Origin: Agrocybe praecox
Taxonomy: Eukaryota; Basidiomycota; Agaricomycetes; Agaricales; Agrocybaceae
Length of the DNA stretch: 64,000 nucleotides
NCBI GenBank assembly: GCA_964017145.1
Contig: OZ024849.1
Span: forward strand, 372,001-436,000
Direction: 5' to 3'
Below, piece by piece: positions 1 to 8,848 of the stretch. The notes beneath the pieces were generated by a model that saw only the letters and a program-made list of their open reading frames with translations, ran no database searches and was not told where the DNA came from. Both the position numbers and the translations under genes were made by a program. Every line of letters starts with the position of its first letter. Position 1 is the first letter of the stretch.

Positions 1-288
1 AAGTCCGGGGGTCCAATCCATTGTCTTCTAGGATCATGCTCCGTAGAATTTGCGACGTCGGACAGTCTCAAGACACATTTCGTCGACTTTCACGGGATCC
101 AAAGTGGAAATACTCCAATAGATACTATATTCACGTGCCAATGGGAAGGATGTGGAAGTACGCTGAAGAGCTCTGTCCTACGGCACTTGATGGCGCACAC
201 CATCGAGTACAGGTGTCCGAGAAAGGGATGCGAATCGGTGTTCAGCCGGCTCACCCTATTGACAGCTCATATGAAGCAAGAGCATTAA
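1..288 (+). CDS. C2H2 zinc-finger protein, 3' end only (5' part lies outside the window)
   Basis: Reading frame 1 is open from the first base of the window to a TAA at 286-288, about 95 residues. It holds three C2H2-type fingers in a row. The first is Cys-x4-Cys-x12-His-x4-His at roughly residues 8-31. The second has a shorter Cys-to-His spacing (CQWEGC, then HLMAH). The third is Cys-x4-Cys-x12-His-x4-His and ends at the C-terminal residues MKQEH. A DNA-binding or regulatory role is inferred from the fingers alone, because the rest of the protein is missing. It could be the last exon of a transcription factor. The fingers are clear, but the start and exon structure cannot be judged. Confidence 0.7.
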   Translation, partial: KSGGPIHCLLGSCSVEFATSDSLKTHFVDFHGIQSGNTPIDTIFTCQWEGCGSTLKSSVLRHLMAHTIEYRCPRKGCESVFSRLTLLTAHMKQEH

Positions 289-702
289 GTATAATCTGTA
301 GCGTATTACCTGGGTGATGGTAAAGCGAGCACATCTTTGGACCATCTATATACACTGTTGATGTTTGACGATCGGACTTGGAGAGACCTATTTTTATTAC
401 ACTGTTATTTATATACCAGCCGTACGTGAAGTTCCAAAGTCGAACTCTCCATGTTGACCCCGAAAGGAAATTTTACGCATTGAGGGCTCGAATGCGAGCC
501 ATTTGCACTTGCGGCAATGTGCGATTTCATTCTGTGCGTTGTGAGATAATGAGTTTGCCAGTCGCAATGCACAGTGAATGGCGGGCTTAAATAGGAGGTG
601 GGTATCACCGAGCTTACATTCAATTCATCGGCCCCTTAAGCTTGGTGTTTCTCAAATCCAGAATTTCGAAGACCTCTATCCTAGCATACCAATTACTTCA
701 TC
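289..702. other. intergenic, nothing recognised
   Basis: This stretch lies between the zinc-finger stop and the first small paralogous gene. Short open frames on both strands (for example 378-590) have no recognisable content. It presumably holds the 3' end of the first gene and the promoter of the next. Confidence 0.4.
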
Positions 703-1134
703 ATGAGCTCTATTCAAAGACAAGCCAGTGTTACAGTCCAGCCCGTAGACTCGTAAAATGTATGTTTTATTCATCTCCTGGTTCTATCTTCTACTTCAAT
801 GACCACATCACACAGAACGAAGACAAAGGGAGTTCCAGCACTCAAAAAGGTTAAGAGAAAATCGAAAAGCAAAAAGTCCATTACGAACGCAACACCTTCA
901 CCAGGGATGCCAGCACGAGCATTAATGAACCAGTCTATCCCAGCCGCAACGGAAGTTCCACCCCCTGTCTTTGCATTCCAAAATGAGCACGCAATATACA
1001 AATATCTGAACCTCCCCTCCACGAAGCCCCAATTTTCGGCACCTGTAATCTATAATCCTCGTCCCCTGATCAAGAATCCCAGCGTTAATCAGGTCCTTGC
1101 TGGAAAGTTCAATGGTCAAATGAATCTTTGCTAA
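703..1134 (+). CDS. small basic N-terminal protein, unknown function (paralogue A)
   Basis: Two-exon model: 703-752 and 816-1134. The 63-nt intron starts GTAAAA, ends CACAG and is phase 2. The product is about 122 residues. The N-terminal third is rich in Lys/Arg/Ser (VKRKSKSKKS). A middle segment is rich in Pro/Ala and contains the EHAIYKYL motif. I recognise no domain. The next gene (1744-2305) has the same layout: a short first exon, one intron in phase 2, a basic N-terminal region, then a valine/proline stretch leading to EH-x-IY. That makes these two tandem paralogues and supports both gene models. The function is unknown. The ATG at 703 is the only one that gives the shared architecture. 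Confidence 0.55.
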
Positions 1135-1743
1135 GGGAGGTTGATACGCGGGGAAACTTGAATTTGAGCCAATAATATATGCTATGCTTTAGGACTGAGA
1201 AAATAAACTGAGTTTCCTATTGAACATAAGCATTAACGAGGAGAAGAGAGGGAGAACGAGATTTCCTCCCATCTACTGTGGCAGTGCAGTCCAACTGGGG
1301 AATCGACGCGTCGCATAGATTAGATTAGATCCCTTACCTGTGTACAAATTTTGAAAGCGTCCATAGGCAAATGCATCATTGATTTCACCTCTCGTCATTC
1401 TTTTTCACGATTCTCATTGACTACACTCGTGATCTATTTTGTTGGAAATGTGCATGTTCTCTTTTAACCCCCTTATTCGCCCAAAAAAGAAACCTACGTG
1501 CGTTGGCGCGTTGTCGAAGGCGCATTGACGCGAGTGGCATGTCATCGGTGTCGGTTGTATATCATTTGTCGTGGTTACTATACTGAGCATCCCCATAGCT
1601 GGTAGTTATATAGTGCATTATGCACTCCTCGAGGAAGAATCAATGCGTAGTCTAACGAATGGTATAAAGTGCGGCCCGAGCATCGACTCGAGTCTCTCCG
1701 ACGCTATATTCCATCACATCCTGTACATCTGGAAGAAGGAATC
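1135..1743. other. intergenic with a copy of a dispersed short repeat near 1280-1345
   Basis: The gap between the two paralogues. Around 1280-1345 it carries a GGCAGTGCAGTC segment followed by a TAGATTAGATTAGAT stretch, which also occurs near 27000-27060 and 29855-29930. No gene is visible. Confidence 0.35.
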
Positions 1744-2305
1744 ATGAGTATCAATCAAGAACACGCACAAATCGGATACACTGCAAAGACCCAAAAGGTG
1801 TACGTACATCCTATTCTATTTTTATCTTTCCCACACAGATTTACGAAAATATCACAGATCAAAAGCAAAGGGTAACCCTTCCACGCCAGAGAAAAGAATG
1901 CGCTCGCAGTCAATTCTTGGATCAGTGAGCTCCAAATCATCTGCATCCCCACTCACCAAAGCGCGTGCGAAGAAGAATTTCGAGGCTAAAGCTGGAGTAC
2001 CACTTCCAGTGATGGCCGTGGGAGCCGAACATAGGATCTACGACATCCTAGCTATTGCCGATAGTCCGGGGATGGATGAATTACTTGCTGTTGCGTTTGG
2101 TCAGTTTGTGAGTGTCGCAGAGAAGAATCCAAATGACGGCGACAGTGACGCACCCAATCTTGACGATCTGTTTGGACCTGGGTGTGAAGATTTCGTTTCT
2201 TCGGGTCTCATTGTGCCGTCGTCGTCTTTGAGTGAGGTACACGTTGATACCGTAGACAAAAGTCTTGCAGACAGCTTCAGTAACAGTCTGAAGATTTATC
2301 AATAA
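1744..2305 (+). CDS. small basic N-terminal protein, unknown function (paralogue B)
   Basis: Two-exon model: 1744-1799 and 1858-2305. The 58-nt intron starts GTACGT, ends CACAG and is phase 2. The product is about 167 residues. The N-terminal region is basic and Ser/Thr-rich (AKGNPSTPEKR, TKARAKKN). A central segment reads AVGAEHRIYDIL, matching the EHAIYKYL segment of the upstream gene. The C-terminal half is acidic and is not present in the upstream gene. No known domain is recognisable. The shared architecture and intron phase are the main evidence that both genes are real and arose by tandem duplication. Confidence 0.55.
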
Positions 2306-2658
2306 GATAACGTTGGTGTTACCATATTTAGTATTTGGCAACGTCAAATTAATTCATCTATTGATATTTATGTAATGCAATTAGTGTGGCCAATTGCATC
2401 CATATGTCCCCTATGAAGAGGCAAGTTAATGTGGTGTCTAAAAAAGGAGCAAGCCTTAAGTATTGTCAAGATTTGCAAGTTTCACCAAGTGGCCCCTTCT
2501 AGCCTTGCAAGTCCCGGCTTTCCGGAAGATTTTTTTTTCTCTTCCCCATGGTCGTATATTAGATCCTGTAATTTTTTTCAAATCTGATAAAAACAAGCGA
2601 AAAACATAGCGAAACCTATTGAGCAAGAGGTTAAAGAAAGGGGCCAGAGGACTTCCGA
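2306..2658. other. intergenic, promoter side of the kinesin gene
   Basis: AT-rich with short T tracts. No open frame of interest. It ends at the upstream ORF of the kinesin-5 gene. Confidence 0.4.
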
Positions 2659-2808
2659 ATGGAATTGATTACGCTAGCACGTGATTTACTCTGCGACGCG
2701 TTTGTTGATCGAATTTTTAAAGTTTGTATTGTGGGTAAGTGTAGCAGTGCCTCTTTTATCTTTATACCACAACTTAACGTTGTCTGTAATCCCCCCTCAG
2801 AAAGATGA
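2659..2808 (+). promoter_or_regulatory. spliced upstream ORF that ends on the kinesin start codon
   Basis: An ATG at 2659 opens 25 codons up to base 2734. A GTAAGT donor at 2735 and a CCCCCCTCAG acceptor ending at 2800 define a 66-nt 5'-leader intron. After splicing the frame runs GAA AGA TGA, and the TGA (2806-2808) overlaps the kinesin ATG (2805-2807) as ATGA. The splice sites are good. Translation of the uORF and any regulatory effect are inferred. An ACGCGT hexamer (MluI-box type) lies inside the uORF at about 2696. Confidence 0.45.
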
Positions 2809-5800
2809 CTACTCGTCGTGTTCCTTCGTCTCGAGGACGGTCTAACAGTGCTACGAGTCACATACCACCGCCTTCTCAATTGCAACGGCCAAAGTCTGTC
2901 TTGTCCAGAGCGCCTTCCTCAAGTCGCCTTGTCGAAGAACCACAGGGCTCCACGGGTACAACAGCCAACTCTAGATTACAGAGAACTAATAACGGAGGAG
3001 AAACCCATATTCAAGTCATTCTTCGATGTCGAGGCCGCACTGAGCGTGAAATGGGCTCCCCGAGCGTCGTTCGGATTGCAGGTGCAAAGAACAAGGAGCT
3101 TACTATCGAAAATTCCCCTCTAGCTTCTAGTCTAGGACTGATAAACCTACCACGTACTCGCACATACCCATTTGACCTTGTGTTTGGACCAGAAGCTACT
3201 CAGAGCATGATATACCATGATGTCGTTGGGCCAATGTTAAAGGAAGTTATGGAAGGATATAACTGTACATTATTTGCATACGGACAGACAGGAACAGGAA
3301 AAACGTAAGTAGCTCTTAAATTTGCTGCTTGACACTTCTGAAATGATTTATCAGTTACACGATGCATGGCGACTTAGTTCCAACTCCCATGGGTAACCCC
3401 TCCGCGGACGCAGGCATTGTCCCTCGGGTTCTGTTCCGCATGTTCCATGAACTGGAAAAAGCTTATACCGACTATATTGTTAAAGTATCTTACATCGAGC
3501 TTTACAACGAAGAACTGCGCGATCTTCTGTCCAACGATCTTCCCGCGCCCACAACACTTATGCAACCGATGGGGATGGCATCGAAAGATGCTAAGGCCAA
3601 TGAAGAAAAGCTCAAAATTTTCGATGAAGCTAGTAAGCGAGGAGTTGTCATCCAAGGTTTGGAGGAAATCGCCGTCAAAGATTCTAAAGACGCCCTTGCT
3701 CTCCTTACTAAAGGCAGTGAGCGTCGACAAATCGCAGCCACAAAGTTCAACGATCACTCAAGTCGATCACATTCCGTATTTTCAATTACAGTCCACATAA
3801 AAGAAGGTAAGGGTATGGGCGATGACCTCCTCAGAGTGGGCAAGCTTAACCTGGTCGACTTGGCTGGGTCTGAGAACGTTGGACGATCTGGCGCCGAGAA
3901 CAAGAGAGCTAGGGAAGCGGGGATGATCAATCAAAGTTTGCTGACTCTTGGGAGAGTAATCAATGCTTTGGTGGATAAAGCGCAGCACGTACCCTACAGG
4001 TGACTGTTCTCGAACTTTCAAAATATGTTTACTAACAGTTAATCGTCGATGCTCAGGGAATCCAAATTGACCAGACTGCTTCAAGATTCGTTAGGAGGTC
4101 GAACTAAAACGTGCATAATTACAACCATATCTCCTGCTCGATCAAATTTAGAAGAGACCCTCTCCACTCTTGACTACGCCCTTCGAGCAAAATCTATCCG
4201 AAATAAACCTGAGCTCAATCAACGAATGACACGTAATTCGTTGATGAAGGAACATGCCGTGGAAATAGAGCGCTTGAAGGCCGACCTTATCGCTGCCAGA
4301 GAGAAGAACGGAATATATTTCTCAGAGGAGAACTGGAATCAGATCACTGTGGAAAATGAACTCAGGGAGACAGAACTCGTGGAGGCAAAGGAGCAGGTGG
4401 AAATCATCGAGAACCAAATGAGGAGTGTTCGGGACGAGTATGACCAAAGTATTGCGGTACTTAAACGCAGGGAAGAAGAGCTGCAAGGAACGCGAGCCAA
4501 GCTCAATAAAACTGAAGAAAAGTTGTCTCAGACAGAAAAGGAACTTCGAAGTATGACCGATGCCTACGAACAAGAAGTTGTTGTTCGTCAAGCCCATCAG
4601 GAAACTGAGGTGACACTCAATGACGTTGCAGTTGAACTCAGGAATACTACGTCTCAAAGCCTTCAGGACCTGGGTGGCGTGTTCGATAAGCTGGGTAAGC
4701 GCGGTTACTATATTTTGGGTATATAAGATGTTGATGATATTCTCAGAGCGCAAAAACAGTGTTCTTCTATCAAACAAACGCGTCGTCTCTGAAAATGAGA
4801 AGGTCATACGTGATATTGGGGACTCGCTCACGAAGAAGCTGGCCGAACTAAGTCAGGTTCTGCACGCTACCCAGAATAGGCTTCAGGACGAGGCTTCTCA
4901 ATTCGATACTACCCAGAAAGATGCTATTGCGGGACAGGTTGAACGGATCATCAATCATTTCGATCATGCCCAGGACCTATTCCAGGAAATTGAAACTCAG
5001 AATGCGTTCGAGGATCAAGCGCTGGACAACCTTAAACGCCATGTGGAGCAAGCTCGACAGGCGTTCAATACTGAGATTGCGTCGTGGGCGAGCAGCTTGT
5101 CGAGTTCTTCCAGTCAAATTTGTGCAAGTTCTGCGAAGGCCGTCAAAGGCTATGTTAAAGCCTTGGATCATTCAAACACTGTGCTCACTACCTTGATCGA
5201 AACTATCTATCGCGAAACATCTACCTACACCGACAACCAGCATGCTTCCTTGGAGGAGCTGCAAATATTGGCCAAAACCGTTGCTGACGAAGAAAAAGCA
5301 CATCTTCAGCACCAAAATAGAGTGCTCACTGAAATGCTAGAGGAACACAGAAAGGATGCGAAGAAAGCCCAAAGCGATTTCTTACAAAACGTTTCCTCCC
5401 TCCTCGGGGACTTCATGCGGCAGCGGGACGAAACCCTTAGACGTTCCGTGGATAGTTTACAGTGTAGCAATCAAGAAGTCGAAGATTTGCTATCATCTAC
5501 TTGCGAGCGTCAGACCACCCTTCATGACGACATGTTGACCAAGACCGACGAATTGGCTCAGTCCATGGAAGTCGTCAATGAGCAAAATCATGGAGAGAAA
5601 GCGAGAGCAGCTGAGGTAAGCACATCGATCCCCAATATTTTACTTACGCTCATTGTTTGCAGAACGCTAATCAAGCAAGTGATGCTGTCGAAAGCGGAAT
5701 GAAAAATATTCAGAGTACAATAATGAGCTCTATTACATCTCATTCTGCATGGGTCAGTCAACAAACTAAATCTATGGCCCAGGCTACCAACGATGGTAGG

Positions 5801-6351
5801 AGGGAATTATCTCGCACATGATCATGAATTAACGGAATCTCACAGCTCTCGAAGAACATGGGAGAGCGAAGCGCGCTAGGATCGAGGCTAGCGACACTAT
5901 CCATACTAATCTTGCGACCCATAACGCCGATCAACAAACCTTCTTCGAAACATCCTTGAAACAAATCAAAAAGCACACCAGCACGAATATCTCATGGGTG
6001 AGTAGTCTAGCTTTTACTAATGTTAACACGCAGCTCAGTGATTCTGTATAGATCAATGAGCAGGCTAAGAAGACAGATGTCTATGAAGACGACACCATCA
6101 ATGGTCTTGACGCTATTGCGCAGGCGGCGTCCAGTATTGTGAACAAAGGCATCAAAGATGATATCCCCACTGGTAGCACACCGCGCAAGAGAAAATGGGA
6201 ATACCGAGACCAATGGCCGTTGACCAAAAGCCGAAGCGACTTATTGGGTGACTGGCAACAAAGACATGATTCTGACGTGGGTGACAATGTTCCAGAATAC
6301 TCGACGTCTACGAAGCCGCGAGTTTCCCAATACTTTACGGCGCCCCGCTGA
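2805..6351 (+). CDS. kinesin-5 (BimC/Cut7/Eg5 family) mitotic motor
   Basis: Seven exons: 2805-3304, 3355-3999, 4057-4694, 4747-5615, 5663-5795, 5846-5997, 6052-6351, giving 1078 residues, normal for the family. This plus-end-directed motor is known to form tetramers that slide antiparallel spindle microtubules apart. A short Ser/Pro-rich head is followed by the motor domain at about 65-430. The P-loop GQTGTGKT sits at about 160-167 and is split by intron 1. Switch I is NDHSSRSHS near 298 and switch II is DLAGSE near 335, followed by the neck and a long coiled coil. Near residue 1020 is a BimC box ([11 protein letters not shown]), the usual Cdk1 phosphorylation site of kinesin-5. All junctions use GT-AG. 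A leader intron and a uORF precede the start. Confidence 0.95.
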
Positions 6352-8087
6352 TTCCTGACGGAGTCTGGTGGAATGACATGCCCATTTTGTTGTATCTCAC
6401 TGAAATCTAGTGGACTCTGTTCGAAATGCTGTTTGACTTACTTGATCCATTGCATATCTATCGATATTTCACATGAGAACAAGTCTGTAAACTAAATTTA
6501 TTCAAAATCTACAAGATATATGTGGTCTATTGATCTATTACAACTAAATAGAAGAGGAAAAGTAGGATAAAAGAGGATAATATGCCAAAATGAAAGGAGG
6601 AGGTAGGGGAAGAGGAGGGAAATAAGATTGGAAGGGGAGAGGAGAGGAGGTAAAGAAGAGGAGAGGGACACAGGGAAGAGGAGAGGGAGCAACGGAAGGA
6701 TGGAAGGGGAGATGGAGGATAGGTAATTGGGCACGAAACTGCCCCGCAGTTGGCACGCAGCACGATGCAGAGGCTGTGGATAGCAGCGGTCAGTGAGGAG
6801 ACGACATAGATGGGCTACGTACCTTGTACAGGCTGTTCCGTATGCTTTACCTCTTTCTCCGTCATTGTATACCCCCTACCGGTCGTGCCACGTCATGCCG
6901 TGGCCCCCAACCCCTCGTGTCCGTTGACTTGTGCGCTGGCATCCATTGGCGGCGGCGTTTAAGGGTGGTACCTGGTAGAGAGGGCGATAGTGGGTAGCGA
7001 AGACGAGGACGAGGGTGTTGGACGGCGAGGGTGAGGGCGAGGACGGTGGGGGTAGTCGTCGTTGGTCAGTGTGTTTGGAAATCAACCATTTGGCTGCGAC
7101 ACGCATCACGTGGGTATAACAACAAACTCCGAATATTTATGTTTTGGGATAACTTTTGACAAATCAGTGCTTTAAATGCTGTGTATACCTCCTAAAAATT
7201 ACAGAGAAATCACGAAATTTGTATAATATTCTAAATTTACCTATAGAAGCACAAAAACTACGACAATAATGGCATTTTGTACTTCAATTTCCATTTAAGT
7301 TTATTTTAATCGTAGTCAAAATAAAATAAAGCATATTTTAGTCCATATTGAGTCCAGTCCACCTAATTCCGATGGAAAGTCTGGTTTTTACTTCAATCCA
7401 CCTCCAATTGAGGTTGGTTGGCAGCACCAGACATATGAAAGTGAAAAAATTCACCGGACTCCCCTAGACACCGTCAAGAATCAGTAGGGCAGTCACCGTC
7501 AGTGTAAAGCCCTCAGCACTTGCGAGATGTGTGCTCTCGCAGGCTCGCAAGGTGTCTTGCAGATTTCTTTTTTCATCACATTATCAATCTCTCAAGTGTT
7601 GATATTGGAATTAGCGGCTGATAGTAGTGCGATCGATTATCAATGCAATTGCATCTTATCGATCGTTGTACCCTGGGGCCTATGCTTATTGTAAAGTTGA
7701 TATCCCGAGAACAATATACCTCGGTTAAAAAGAAGGTGGCGATGATATAAAATGGGACCTCACAAGCTCACATCTATTGGGTCCATCGATATCCCAACCA
7801 ATTAAACTCTTCAATGCTTGAACGAGCAATATCAGTAATAGATATGTTACCTCCCTACTCTGCTGCGCCCATGGATATTTCACATCAAGATAAATCCCTC
7901 CTTGAGACACAGAAGTGTTGATGGCAGTCCGCATCAAGTCCCAAGAAACACACTTGCTTGCTACAAGTGTATGCTTTGTTTTCAAGTTTTTATGTGATTA
8001 TTCTTTCTCGTTATTAAAACATAGTATGAACTCTTATTTGGCTTATTTAAATTTCCATTTTTAGATAAAGGGTCTTTACACGATTGG
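6352..8087. other. gene-poor stretch with a purine-rich tract
   Basis: No gene is supported. From about 6545 to 6720 the plus strand is almost pure A/G with few T, which opens spurious frames on the minus strand coding for Pro/Ser/Leu-rich peptides. Around 6880-7100 the minus strand also has low-complexity Pro/Ser coding potential. The rest is AT-rich. Confidence 0.5.
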
Positions 8088-8093
8088 CTCAGG
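8088..8093 (+). other. target-site duplication, left copy (CTCAGG)
   Basis: CTCAGG directly precedes the left terminus of the inverted-repeat element. An identical CTCAGG directly follows the right terminus at 8843-8848, as expected for a 6-bp duplication made on insertion. Confidence 0.6.
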
Positions 8094-8194
8094 TATGGTT
8101 GTCCGTTCGCCGAAAATAAAAAACTATATACTTTTACGATGTACTTACTATGTAGTACCGATATTTCAATAAATTCATACATTACCTTTATTAT

Positions 8195-8395
8195 CCAACA
8201 TATAAATCCAATTATCCAACATACATGTAGGATTGTCCAACATATATATCGGGTTATCCAACACATGTACCGGATTATCCAACATATGTGTCGGGTTGTC
8301 CAACACACAACTTGGATTATCCAATAGATGTGTTGTATTATCCTTTATACACATTGGATTGTCCAATATATATGCTGTATTATCCAACATAGTTG
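8195..8395 (+). repeat. 21-bp tandem repeat array, left arm
   Basis: About nine and a half 21-bp units, each beginning with ATTATCC or a close variant and mostly containing CCAACATA. The units diverge mainly in their last seven bases. Because 21 is a multiple of 3, frames stay open on both strands and give heptapeptide repeats such as MLDNPTC. That is a consequence of the period and not evidence of a protein. Confidence 0.8.
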
Positions 8396-8568
8396 AGAGT
8401 CATTCTCATACATCTAGTCGCTTCGAATGCCGGCGATGCCGGGAATTCTTGATGGCCGCTGGGATCCGTTTGTAGGTGCCGAAGCCTGGCAATCAGGAAA
8501 GGGCTCAAAATTGGCCGGCAAGGACGGCACCATAGCCGAGCGAGAGTAAGGTAATTGCCTCGAATTAT

Positions 8569-8752
8569 GTTGGATAATCCAACATGCATGTTGGACAATC
8601 CAAATTATTTGTTGGACGACCGAATCTATATGTTGGATAGCCCAAGTTTTGTGTTGGACAACCCAACACATATGTTGGACAACCCAATATATATGTTAGA
8701 CAATCCTACATGTATGTTGGATAATCGGACTTATATGTTGGATAATAAAGGT
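8569..8752 (-). repeat. 21-bp tandem repeat array, right arm (inverted)
   Basis: This is the reverse-complement counterpart of the left array, with units reading TATGTTGGATAAT and variants on the plus strand. Together the two arrays could form a long hairpin in single-stranded DNA or RNA. Confidence 0.8.
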
Positions 8753-8842
8753 AGTGTATGAATTTATTGAAAAATCGGTACTACATAGTAAGTACATCGT
8801 AGAAGTATATAATTTTTTATTTTCGGCGAACGGACAACCATA

Positions 8843-8848
8843 CTCAGG
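8843..8848 (+). other. target-site duplication, right copy (CTCAGG)
   Basis: Identical to the hexamer at 8088-8093, directly abutting the right end of the foldback element. Confidence 0.6.

Larger units (their letters stand above)
8094..8842. mobile_element. foldback-type element with long terminal inverted repeats built of 21-bp subrepeats
   Basis: The ends are inverted copies: TATGGTTGTCCGTTCGCCG at 8094 and its reverse complement ending at 8842. The arms are about 300 bp (8094-8395) and 275 bp (8569-8842). The outer ~100 bp is unique and nearly identical between arms. The inner part of each arm is a run of 21-bp units of the type ATTATCCAACATATnnnnnGG, about 9.5 units on the left and a similar number on the right in opposite orientation. 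The centre, about 8400-8560, is unrelated single-copy sequence. There is no transposase, so the element is non-autonomous. Its architecture (long inverted repeats with internal tandem subrepeats) resembles foldback elements. Confidence 0.75.

Noticed and set aside
6498..6763. Pro/Ser/Leu-rich minus-strand proteins
   Set aside because: Produced in three frames by a purine-rich low-complexity tract; no motif and no splice context.
8195..8752. CRISPR-like array of regularly spaced repeats
   Set aside because: The units are directly adjacent 21-bp tandem repeats without unique spacers, arranged as inverted arms of one element in a eukaryotic genome.
8139..8761. Heptapeptide-repeat proteins (MLDNP type) in the foldback element
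   Set aside because: Frames are open on both strands simply because the repeat period is 21 bp. They start inside repeats and have no promoter or unique coding sequence.
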